Below are positions 1 to 6,001 of a stretch of DNA of 13,687 nucleotides, one piece after another (position 1 is the first letter of the stretch; each line of letters opens with the position of its first letter). Source of the stretch: Treponema sp. (GTDB lineage: Bacteria > Spirochaetota > Spirochaetia > Treponematales > Breznakiellaceae); assembly GCA_031278755.1 (NCBI GenBank), contig JAITJV010000120.1:1-13687 (forward strand), in the 5' to 3' direction. Below the pieces are notes generated by a model. It searched no databases. It was given only the letters and a program-made list of their open reading frames with translations, and had not been told where the DNA came from. Made by a program: the position numbers and the translations under genes.

Positions 1-33
1 ACATGGATACGATCCTATTTTGACCTTCCGCGC

Positions 34-62
34 TTGTCAATCCTTGGCAAGAGAAGTATGAT
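34..62 (+). promoter_or_regulatory. Sigma-70-like promoter of the first gene
   Basis: A -35 box TTGTCA (34-39) and a -10 box TATGAT (57-62) are separated by exactly 17 nt. The expected transcription start, about 7 nt past the -10, is position 69-70, which is the A of an in-frame ATG at 70. The spacer carries an imperfect dyad, CTTGTC (33-38) against GGCAAG (46-51), that could be an operator. The match is by eye; no transcription data support it. Confidence 0.5.
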
Positions 63-69
63 TGTAGCA

Positions 70-552
70 ATGCAGGTTAGAGACGCACAGATAATCAGAT
101 TAATAGAGCGGATAGGCGAACACTACCGTACCAATATTTCAAACCGTTATATACGTCCGGCGCTGCTTCAGCTTCCCCTGGAAAAGCAGTCGCTGGATCT
201 TATTGAGATCCTGACGGAAAAGCTTGAACAGTACCGCTATCAGGGCTTTCACCTGGACGAACTGTACCGCCAGATTGCGGCGGCGGCCCGTTTTGTTTCC
301 CTGGCCCGCAGGGAGCTGGTTCCTACCCTGAGAAACCGCCTGGGCGGCGCCGGGCATACGGGGCCGGACAAGGTGCTCCGCGATATGGCGGTAAACAACT
401 TTGGATCCAACCTGCAGCTCTTCGCCGATCTTGTCAACGAACTTTATGTCAATCTGGTGGAACTGGACAAGATCGATTCCAAAGGCCACATGCCCCTTTA
501 TCTGCAGATGCCGGAGCTGAGCGATATAGGCAGACAGCTCGTCGGCGGCTGA
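70..552 (+). CDS. Conserved-looking helical protein of unknown function
   Basis: A protein of 160 residues if it starts at ATG 70. I do not recognise the family and assign no function. It is predicted to be mostly amphipathic helix, with many Leu, Arg and Glu residues, no signal peptide, no membrane segment and no cysteine or metal motif, so it is probably cytosolic. Alternative in-frame starts are TTG 34 (172 aa) and ATG 58 (164 aa). I prefer ATG 70 because a good promoter occupies 34-62 and would place the transcript 5' end at this codon; the only purine-rich stretch (AAGAGAAG, 49-56) is 13 nt away and lies within the promoter. It stops with TGA at 550-552 and converges on the aminotransferase gene. 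The intact long frame, with coding bias like its neighbours, makes it a real gene. A small helical spirochete-specific protein is the best description available. Confidence 0.75.
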   Translation: MQVRDAQIIRLIERIGEHYRTNISNRYIRPALLQLPLEKQSLDLIEILTEKLEQYRYQGFHLDELYRQIAAAARFVSLARRELVPTLRNRLGGAGHTGPDKVLRDMAVNNFGSNLQLFADLVNELYVNLVELDKIDSKGHMPLYLQMPELSDIGRQLVGG

Positions 553-591
553 AGAAAACGCGGGGGGCCGCAGGCGGCGCGGACGCCCCGC
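551..591 (-). terminator. Probable intrinsic terminator for the aminotransferase gene
   Basis: Read on the minus strand, GCGGGG (591-586) pairs with CCCCGC (565-560). A second stem, CCGC against GCGG, nests inside the 20-nt interval, and the T-rich tract GTTTTCTTC follows (559-551). It lies about 57 nt past the aminotransferase stop and touches the stop codon of the convergent gene. On the plus strand the same hairpin is not followed by a T tract, so I assign it to the minus strand. The G+C-rich setting makes chance pairing possible. Confidence 0.45.
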
Positions 592-647
592 AGCCGGCTG
601 TGCCTGTGAATTTTTATGCCATTTTTTGCGCGGGGCGCAATAAACCC

Positions 648-1952
648 CTAGCGGCCCGCGGATAGTTCCGCGGCCGTATCATAAACAACGCGGTACACGC
701 CGGGTATTTTTTCCTCATCTAGGCTTGAAAAGGCTATACGGAGGTATTGTTCCCCCAACGCGACGGTTCCTATGCCGTGTTTTGAAAGGAGTTCCCGCCG
801 CAGTGTTTCCGCGTTTATTCCGTTGCAGCGGAAGCTCATAAAGTACCCCGAATTGAAGGGCAGCGGGGAAAGCGCCGGATGGCCCGAATTTTCATGCACG
901 ATTTTTTTTACCGTGTTGTACCGGCGCCGCAGAAGGGAGCGGTACTTTTCTTTTTCACCGGGAGTACGGCTGTCTTCCATGGCTTTTAGCATGATGTATT
1001 GAGCCGGCGTATTTGATGAAGACACCGAAGACCGTATTGCCCCGGTAAGTTTTGTGACGAGCGCTTCATAATGCGCCGCCTTGAGCCCTTTTGAACCGAA
1101 GGTAAGAAAACCGGTTCTCAGCCCCCAGGTGTAGTCTTCCTTAATCGGGCCGTCTATTTTAACCGCAAGCACCTTTTCGTGGAGGCCGGCAAAACGGGCA
1201 AAGAGGGATTCCTTTATGATGTTCTTTTCATAAAAAAGTCCGAAGTACGCGTCGTCGCAGACCACCAGCACATCGGCGCCTTTTTCGGCGGTTTTGCGTA
1301 TAAGGACGGCCAGCGCTTCCGCCTCGGCGTTGGTGGGCGAATAGCCTGAAGGGTTGTTGGGAAAGTTAAAGACTATGCGCGCCGCCCCGGTTTTCGCCGT
1401 TTCGCCGAGTGAACGTTCTATCGCCTCCATATCAAGCCCGTTTGCGCTATTCCCGAAAAAGGGAACGCCGGTAAGTTTTGCCCCCCGGCGGACTTCGAAG
1501 ATCAGGCTGTAATTGTCCCAGCAGGGATCGCTTGCGAGCACGATGCTTCCCTTGCTGACAAACATATCCGCCGTATACGAAAGCCCCGCGGTAAGCCCCG
1601 GAACAACAACGGGAAAGGAAATTCCTTCGGGGTCAAGGGAAGGATTTTTCTGTATGATTAGTTTCTTCCAGACGGTTCTCGTCTTCTCCACTCCGGCGGT
1701 GGGCGCATAGGCGACGGATTCTTCCGGGCCGAGGGAAGGCATGTTGTCCGCGATGGCGGAAAGAATAAGAGGGGTTCCCCCGCTGTACGCCATTCCTATA
1801 GTGCCGTTCGCCTCGTATGCGGACTTTTTGGCTTCAGCGGACTGAACGATGATGCCTTTGGGAAAATAAAGGCGGCGTCCAAAATTGGACAGGAGCCGCC
1901 CCGCGACGGTTCCGTCAAGAACGGAGTTGAGTTCAAATGCAAGATGATTCAT
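648..1952 (-). CDS. PLP-dependent class I/II aminotransferase
   Basis: A 434-residue fold-type I pyridoxal-phosphate enzyme of the aspartate aminotransferase superfamily, expected to move amino groups between an amino acid and a 2-oxo acid in the cytosol. The substrate cannot be read from sequence. Visible landmarks: the phosphate-binding GLTAG loop (residues 119-123), Trp145 in the cofactor-stacking region, NFPNNPSG (196-203) with the conserved Asn, CDDAYFG (232-238) with the Asp that contacts the pyridine nitrogen and a Tyr, the Schiff-base Lys271 in GPIKEDYTWGLRTG, and the carboxylate-binding Arg405 in YLRIAFS. The lysine context is less usual than the common SFSK-x-GLRxG form. The start at ATG 1952 has no Shine-Dalgarno; a -35-like TTGACT lies upstream (1990-1985). 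The gene is divergent from moxR and stands alone. Family assignment is firm; calling it aspartate or aromatic aminotransferase would be a guess. Confidence 0.92.
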   Translation of the reverse strand: MNHLAFELNSVLDGTVAGRLLSNFGRRLYFPKGIIVQSAEAKKSAYEANGTIGMAYSGGTPLILSAIADNMPSLGPEESVAYAPTAGVEKTRTVWKKLIIQKNPSLDPEGISFPVVVPGLTAGLSYTADMFVSKGSIVLASDPCWDNYSLIFEVRRGAKLTGVPFFGNSANGLDMEAIERSLGETAKTGAARIVFNFPNNPSGYSPTNAEAEALAVLIRKTAEKGADVLVVCDDAYFGLFYEKNIIKESLFARFAGLHEKVLAVKIDGPIKEDYTWGLRTGFLTFGSKGLKAAHYEALVTKLTGAIRSSVSSSNTPAQYIMLKAMEDSRTPGEKEKYRSLLRRRYNTVKKIVHENSGHPALSPLPFNSGYFMSFRCNGINAETLRRELLSKHGIGTVALGEQYLRIAFSSLDEEKIPGVYRVVYDTAAELSAGR

Positions 1953-1961
1953 GTAACAGGT

Positions 1962-1990
1962 AGTGTCGTGAAAAGAGCGGCCTTAGTCAA
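1962..1990 (-). promoter_or_regulatory. Possible aminotransferase promoter
   Basis: On the minus strand TTGACT (1990-1985) is followed after 17 nt by GACACT (1967-1962). The -35 matches the consensus at five of six positions, the -10 at only three of six. The predicted start of transcription would lie 2-3 nt before the ATG at 1952, leaving no room for a Shine-Dalgarno, and none is seen. The weak -10 keeps confidence low. Confidence 0.3.
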
Positions 1991-1995
1991 TCAGG

Positions 1996-2056
1996 CGTCC
2001 GGGCAGAGCGGCCGCAGGCCGATTTACGGACGTGCGCGGCCTGGACCGGCGCCCGG
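1996..2056. repeat. Nested inverted repeats in the aminotransferase-moxR intergenic region
   Basis: The divergent intergenic region (1953-2105) contains CCGGGC (1999-2004) matched by GCCCGG (2051-2056), and inside this CAGGCC (2015-2020) matched by GGCCTG (2038-2043). CGTCCG (1996-2001) also pairs with CGGACG (2027-2032) as an alternative. GCGGCCGC (2008-2015) is itself palindromic. These could be a regulator site serving both directions or simple chance in G+C-rich DNA. No coding sequence is seen here. Confidence 0.3.
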
Positions 2057-2070
2057 TGAAAAAAAGAACC

Positions 2071-2099
2071 TTGGCGTTTCCCCTTCTTTCCCATAGAAT
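2071..2099 (+). promoter_or_regulatory. Promoter of the moxR-bat operon, predicted leaderless
   Basis: A -35 box TTGGCG (2071-2076) and a -10 box TAGAAT (2094-2099) are spaced by exactly 17 nt. Seven nt past the -10 is position 2106, the A of the moxR ATG. An in-frame stop (TAG 2094-2096) excludes any upstream start, and the pyrimidine-rich stretch before the ATG holds no Shine-Dalgarno. The operon mRNA is therefore predicted to begin at, or within a few nt of, the start codon. Confidence 0.55.
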
Positions 2100-2105
2100 G
2101 AATGT

Positions 2106-3149
2106 ATGGATCAGCATATAGCTCCGGAAACGGCGGCGGAGTTGTTTTCCGCATGCCGGAAGGAACTGGCAAAGCGCATAGCCGGCCAGCGGGAGATGAT
2201 AGACGGCCTCCTTGCCGCGCTGACGGCCGGAGGGCATATTCTTCTGGAAGGGGTGCCGGGGCTGGCGAAGACCCTCGCGGTAAAAAGCCTTGCGGAAATA
2301 ACCGGCCTTGTTTTCAAACGCATACAGTTTACCCCGGATTTGCTTCCGGCGGATCTGACCGGAACCCTGATCTGGGAGCAGGGCAGGGGGGATTTTTCGG
2401 TGCGCCGGGGTCCGCTCTTTGCCAACGTGATCCTCGCGGACGAGATCAACAGGGCTCCCGCCAAAGTGCAGTCCGCCCTCCTTGAAGCCATGGAGGAAAA
2501 GCAGATCACCATAGGTGAAACAAGCTGTCTTCTGCCCGATCCTTTTTTTGTGCTTGCCACCCAGAACCCCATTGAACAGGAAGGAACGTATGCGCTGCCG
2601 GAAGCGGAACTGGATCGTTTCTTTATAAAGCTGCTTATATCCTACCCCTCGCCGGAAGAAGAGATCGACATACTGGGGCGCTACGCCGGCATGAGCGTTC
2701 CGGCCGGAACGGCCCTTTCCGCCGTGCTGAATCCGGGAAAACTTCTCCGCCTGAGGGAAGCGGCGGACGCCGTCCACACCGACGGAAAAATAGCCGAATA
2801 TATCGTTTCGCTGACCGCTTCCACCCGGCCCCTGTCCTCAAGAACCGACGCGGGAAGATACCCGGCAAACGGAAAGCCTTCCGGCGCGGTTCCGGTCCGC
2901 CTTCCCAAAGAGGGTCTTTACCGTTATATCTCCTACGGCGCTTCTCCCCGGGCTTCTATAGCGCTGTACCGGCTTTCCCGTATTTTCGCCCTTATGGAAG
3001 GACGATCCTTTGTTACCCCCGAAGACGTCAAAGCCGCCGCTTTCCCGGTTCTCCGCCACCGTATTGTACTTTCGTATGAAGCCGAAGCGGACGGCCTTGA
3101 TACGGACGCGGTTATTTCCCGCATTCTTTCCCTGGTGCCTATCCCCTGA
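2106..3149 (+). CDS. moxR: MoxR-family AAA+ ATPase
   Basis: A 347-residue cytosolic AAA+ ATPase of the MoxR family, thought to act as a chaperone that remodels VWA-domain partners. Visible motifs: Walker A GVPGLAKT (residues 49-56, Lys55), the following QFTPDLLPADLTG-type segment, Walker B VILADE (Asp112, Glu113) with INRAP, and the sensor region ATQNPIEQEGTYALPEAELD, then SPRAS near the C-terminal lid. An oddity is a segment of roughly 30 residues (about 242-275, rich in Arg, Gly and Pro) between the TRP motif and YGASPRAS, where MoxR proteins I know have a short link. ATG 2106 is the only reasonable start, because an in-frame stop lies 12 nt upstream and Walker A sits at the usual distance. 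It heads the bat operon; the DUF58 gene begins 1 nt after its stop. Family assignment is firm. Its client is inferred from the neighbours. Confidence 0.95.
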   Translation: MDQHIAPETAAELFSACRKELAKRIAGQREMIDGLLAALTAGGHILLEGVPGLAKTLAVKSLAEITGLVFKRIQFTPDLLPADLTGTLIWEQGRGDFSVRRGPLFANVILADEINRAPAKVQSALLEAMEEKQITIGETSCLLPDPFFVLATQNPIEQEGTYALPEAELDRFFIKLLISYPSPEEEIDILGRYAGMSVPAGTALSAVLNPGKLLRLREAADAVHTDGKIAEYIVSLTASTRPLSSRTDAGRYPANGKPSGAVPVRLPKEGLYRYISYGASPRASIALYRLSRIFALMEGRSFVTPEDVKAAAFPVLRHRIVLSYEAEADGLDTDAVISRILSLVPIP

Positions 3150-3150
3150 T

Positions 3151-4056
3151 ATGGACAAATATGAACTGCTGCGGCGCATTGTTACCTTTCCCCTTATTGC
3201 GGCGGGGCTTGCGGACGACCTTCTTGCCGGCGATTACCGTTCCGTTTTTCGGGGCCAGGGGATAGAGTTCGACGAGATCCGCCGTTATGAACGCGGAGAC
3301 GACATACGGTCCATAGACTGGAACGCCAGCGCCCGCTTCGGAAAACCCTATGTCAAGATGTACCGGGAAGAACGCGAGCTGACCGTCTTTATCATCCTTG
3401 ACTGTTCGGCTTCCATGCATACGGGGAGCGGCCTTACCCGTTTTGAACAGGGGCTTCTGGCCGCCGCCCTTGTCGCTTTTTCCGCCGAACGGACCGGGCA
3501 GCGCGCCGGCGCCCTTTTTTATGACAGGGACATACGCCGCGTTTTTCCGCCGGGCAAGGGGCGCAGGCATATCATGACCATGATACAGAGCGCCCTGGAT
3601 CTCGGGCCGGGCGGTCCGGGGAGCAGCCTGGGAAAGGCCCTGGCCGGCGCGGGCCGGCTGCTCAGGCGGCGGAGCCTTGCCGTGATCATTTCCGACTTTC
3701 TGTCCGTTAACTGGGAACAGGAATTTCTCGATCTTGCCCGCCGGCATGACCTGATAGCCCTGAGGGTGAGCGATCCCCTGGATAAAGAATTGCCCGCGGC
3801 GGGACTCATTCCCCTTGAAGATCCGGAAACTTCTCTCCGTATTCATGCGCCCGCGGGTTTTGAATCTTTCCGGTCGGCATGGTCCCAGTGGCATGAGGAC
3901 AGGGCCAGTTTCTGGGAAGTATTGTGCCGGAAGGCGGGAGCGGCTTTTCTGGAATTGTCCACGGCCGCCGATACGGCTGAAAGCCTGCTCCGTTTCTTTG
4001 GGGGAAGGCGGAATTCCGTCCGTTCCGCCCGGGGACGCATGGGAGGGCCGCCGTGA
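3151..4056 (+). CDS. DUF58 domain protein (VWA-like)
   Basis: A 301-residue protein with the DUF58 signature GIEFDEIRRYERGDDIRSID followed by W and the KPYVKMYREE segment (about residues 32-74). A VWA-like core then has the metal-site motif DCSAS (Asp84, Ser86, Ser88) and a second beta strand ending IISD (about residue 190). DUF58 proteins almost always follow moxR, and the pair is treated as a functional unit at the membrane. This one has no obvious signal or membrane helix and is probably cytosolic or peripheral. Start: ATG 3151, one nt after the moxR stop, with no Shine-Dalgarno, so translational coupling to moxR is likely. A longer upstream frame from 3010 would overlap moxR and is not supported by homology. 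The stop overlaps the next start as GTGA (4053-4056). Confidence 0.92.
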   Translation: MDKYELLRRIVTFPLIAAGLADDLLAGDYRSVFRGQGIEFDEIRRYERGDDIRSIDWNASARFGKPYVKMYREERELTVFIILDCSASMHTGSGLTRFEQGLLAAALVAFSAERTGQRAGALFYDRDIRRVFPPGKGRRHIMTMIQSALDLGPGGPGSSLGKALAGAGRLLRRRSLAVIISDFLSVNWEQEFLDLARRHDLIALRVSDPLDKELPAAGLIPLEDPETSLRIHAPAGFESFRSAWSQWHEDRASFWEVLCRKAGAAFLELSTAADTAESLLRFFGGRRNSVRSARGRMGGPP

Positions 4057-5003
4057 CAAGATCGGTTTTTCCGTTCCTGCTTTTCTTTTCCGCCGCGCTT
4101 TTTGCCCAGGACGTTGTCCGGACGGATCTTGCCTATCTTGTCCCCCAGACCGTTTATGTAGGCGACAGGGCGGCCCTGGTGATCCCCCTTTCCGGCGCCG
4201 CGGGAAATGCGGAACTGCCCCTGCCCCCCGAAACGGAAGACGTTGTTTTTCACCGGGCGCGGGTGGAAAGCCGGGGAGGGGAAGGCCGCGTATTCATAGA
4301 GTTTACCGCTTATGCGCCGGGCCTTCTTGCGTTCCCCCCGGTTGAGGTTCCGACGGGTTTTTTGACGGGGCTCAGGGTAGAAATAGCCTCTATTCTCGAG
4401 CGGGGAAACGAGGGGAGGGTGCTTTCCGATCCCGCTCCGCCCCTGGCGGCGCCGGGAACCGGCCTTTTTATTTACGGTACGGCGGCATGCCTTCTTCTGG
4501 GGCTTTTTTTCTTTTTGGGGGGAACCCGCTGGTTCCGCAGTCATTTCAGGACAGTGCTTGGCGCGTGGAAAAGGCGGCGCCTTATCGGCGGTATGCTGTC
4601 CCTGACGCGGCGGCTCAGACGGGAGATGCTCAAAAATCCCGCTCCGCCTGATTCGGAAAGTTACGGAAAACTGTTTGATTTTCTTTCCGTGGAATTCAGA
4701 TCCTTCCTCGCCCTTTATACCGGCCTTGCATGCAGGGCCATGACGGCGCCGGAACTCGGCATGATTGCCCTTCCCCCCGAAGTCCCCGCGCCCGGCGGCC
4801 TTGTAAGGCGCTGGGATGAAAGGCGTTACGGCGCGTTGGGCGTAAAAAGGGAGGAATTGCTTGACATGCTGGAAGAAATCCGGCTTTTTGCCGGGACGCT
4901 TGAAAAAGCCGAACGCATGAGGGAGCTTAAGGCCGGGCATACGGACGCCGCGGCGGCGCAGGCGGCCGCGGTTCGCGCGACCGGCGAAGGGGGAAGGCTG
5001 TGA
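4053..5003 (+). CDS. Membrane-anchored protein, beta ectodomain plus cytosolic helical domain (Bat operon)
   Basis: A 316-residue protein with three visible parts. Residues 1-19 form a signal peptide ending ALFAQ. About 20-125 are a beta-rich extracytoplasmic domain of BatD-like style, rich in Val, Pro and Gly. A hydrophobic helix (about 134-152) precedes a basic stretch (KRRR, about residue 172) and a helical cytosolic domain of about 150 residues. Its place between DUF58 and batA matches the DUF4381 position in many bacteria and BB0174 in Borrelia, as I recall, but the long ectodomain is unlike the usual short DUF4381 protein. It could be described as half a BatD joined to a DUF4381-like tail. 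Start: GTG 4053, overlapping the DUF58 stop, with GGGAGGG 9 nt or less upstream. Its own stop overlaps the batA start (GTGA at 5000-5003). Function unknown; probably a structural part of the Bat complex. Confidence 0.85.
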   Translation: MTRSVFPFLLFFSAALFAQDVVRTDLAYLVPQTVYVGDRAALVIPLSGAAGNAELPLPPETEDVVFHRARVESRGGEGRVFIEFTAYAPGLLAFPPVEVPTGFLTGLRVEIASILERGNEGRVLSDPAPPLAAPGTGLFIYGTAACLLLGLFFFLGGTRWFRSHFRTVLGAWKRRRLIGGMLSLTRRLRREMLKNPAPPDSESYGKLFDFLSVEFRSFLALYTGLACRAMTAPELGMIALPPEVPAPGGLVRRWDERRYGALGVKREELLDMLEEIRLFAGTLEKAERMRELKAGHTDAAAAQAAAVRATGEGGRL

Positions 5004-6001
5004 GCCTGGTTCTGGAACGGCCGCTTGTTTTTATTGCCGGAATTATTCTTGTTCCCCTGGCCCTTGCCGTCTTCCGCCGTCTGCGGACTCCCCTGACCCT
5101 TGTGCTTCCGCTGGGTCCGCCGGGAGGCGTCCCGTTCAGGCCGCCTTTCAATATCGAAGGTTTGATCCGGCTGCTCCGCGCCGCCGAATATCTGGGCGTT
5201 TTTCTGCTTTTGCTGGCGGCCTCGGGGCCGCTTATAAAAACAGGCGAAAAAGTGTGGCTCTCAAGGGGGGCCGATATAGTCGCCGTGATGGACGTCAGCC
5301 CCAGCATGGCGGCCCTCGATATGGAAGGACGGAGCCGTTTTGACGCCGCGCGGGATCTGATCCGCGTTTTTGCCGGCAAACGGCCTTCGGACGCAATAGG
5401 GCTTGCGGCGGTCGGAAGCGATGCGGCGCTCCTCGTGCCTCCCACTACGGACAGACGCGCCCTCCTTTCGCGGCTTGAAAGCCTCCGTATCGGAGAACTG
5501 GATGAAGGCACCGCGCTCGGCATGGGGCTTGCCGCCGCCGCTTTTCATCTGCAAAATTCCACCGCCCCGCGCCGGGCGGTGATCCTCATCACGGACGGTG
5601 AAAATAACGCGGGGGCGGTTCATCCCGAAACGGCCGCCGCCCTGCTGCCCCCTCTGGGGATTTCCCTCTGGGTTATAGGAATAGGCCGCAGCGGGGATGT
5701 TCCTGTTGATTATGTAGATCCCCGCACAAAGGTGCGCCGGAGCGGAATCCTGTCTTCGCATTTTGATCCTGAAAGCCTGCTTGCCCTCAGCAGGGCCGGA
5801 GGGGGAACCTTTTTGCGCGCCCCTTCGGCGCAGTCCTTTGCCGAAGCCTTTTCCCTGGTTGATGAAAAGGAAATGGTGGTGCGCAGGCAGGGTTCACTGA
5901 CAAGAACAAGGCGGCTGCGGACGCCCCTTATTGCCGTTGCCTTTATATTCATTTTCCTTGCGCGTCTTGTACGGACCGGTTTTCTGGGGGCCCGCTTATG
6001 A
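5000..6001 (+). CDS. batA: BatA-like von Willebrand factor A membrane protein
   Basis: A 333-residue protein with the BatA plan. Two N-terminal hydrophobic helices lie at about residues 8-28 and 58-80. A VWA domain (about 93-290) carries a complete MIDAS: DVSPS (Asp98, Ser100, Ser102), Thr171 in DEGTALG and Asp199 in ITDGEN. A C-terminal membrane helix (about 311-328) follows. The VWA domain sits between membrane segments and probably binds a partner through a divalent metal ion. Start: GTG 5000, preceded by the strong AAGGGGGAAGG (4987-4997), overlapping the previous stop by 4 nt. The end overlaps batB by ATGA. The neighbours (moxR, DUF58, batB, batD) identify it as the first VWA protein of a Bat aerotolerance-type operon. 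The exact role in oxidative or envelope stress is inferred from this family and not shown here. Confidence 0.93.
   Translation: MSLVLERPLVFIAGIILVPLALAVFRRLRTPLTLVLPLGPPGGVPFRPPFNIEGLIRLLRAAEYLGVFLLLLAASGPLIKTGEKVWLSRGADIVAVMDVSPSMAALDMEGRSRFDAARDLIRVFAGKRPSDAIGLAAVGSDAALLVPPTTDRRALLSRLESLRIGELDEGTALGMGLAAAAFHLQNSTAPRRAVILITDGENNAGAVHPETAAALLPPLGISLWVIGIGRSGDVPVDYVDPRTKVRRSGILSSHFDPESLLALSRAGGGTFLRAPSAQSFAEAFSLVDEKEMVVRRQGSLTRTRRLRTPLIAVAFIFIFLARLVRTGFLGARL

Noticed and set aside
1..33. Remnant of an upstream gene at the left edge
   Set aside because: The stretch is too short to judge; no motif or clear coding pattern can be seen.
591..600. Palindrome CAGCCGGCTG
   Set aside because: It has no loop and no association with a promoter, and is expected by chance in G+C-rich DNA.
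626..640. Hairpin TTGCGC-GGG-GCGCAA between the convergent first two genes
   Set aside because: It is a perfect 6-bp stem, but it is not followed by a T tract on either strand (the T run precedes it on the plus strand), so I do not call it a terminator. It may act as a weak pause or RNA end barrier.
1983..2777. 264-codon minus-strand frame covering the moxR start
   Set aside because: It is opposite the MoxR Walker A and B motifs, is basic and low in order, and would run through both divergent promoters.
3010..3150. N-terminal extension of the DUF58 frame into moxR
   Set aside because: The extension encodes the moxR 3' end in another frame, has no DUF58 similarity, and ATG 3151 sits directly after the moxR stop.
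3139..4940. Long open frames on the minus strand across the DUF58 and following gene (306 and 365 codons)
   Set aside because: They lie opposite well-supported genes with clear motifs. Their products are rich in Arg, Pro and Gly, as expected from reading G+C-rich codons in reverse, and have no recognisable domain.
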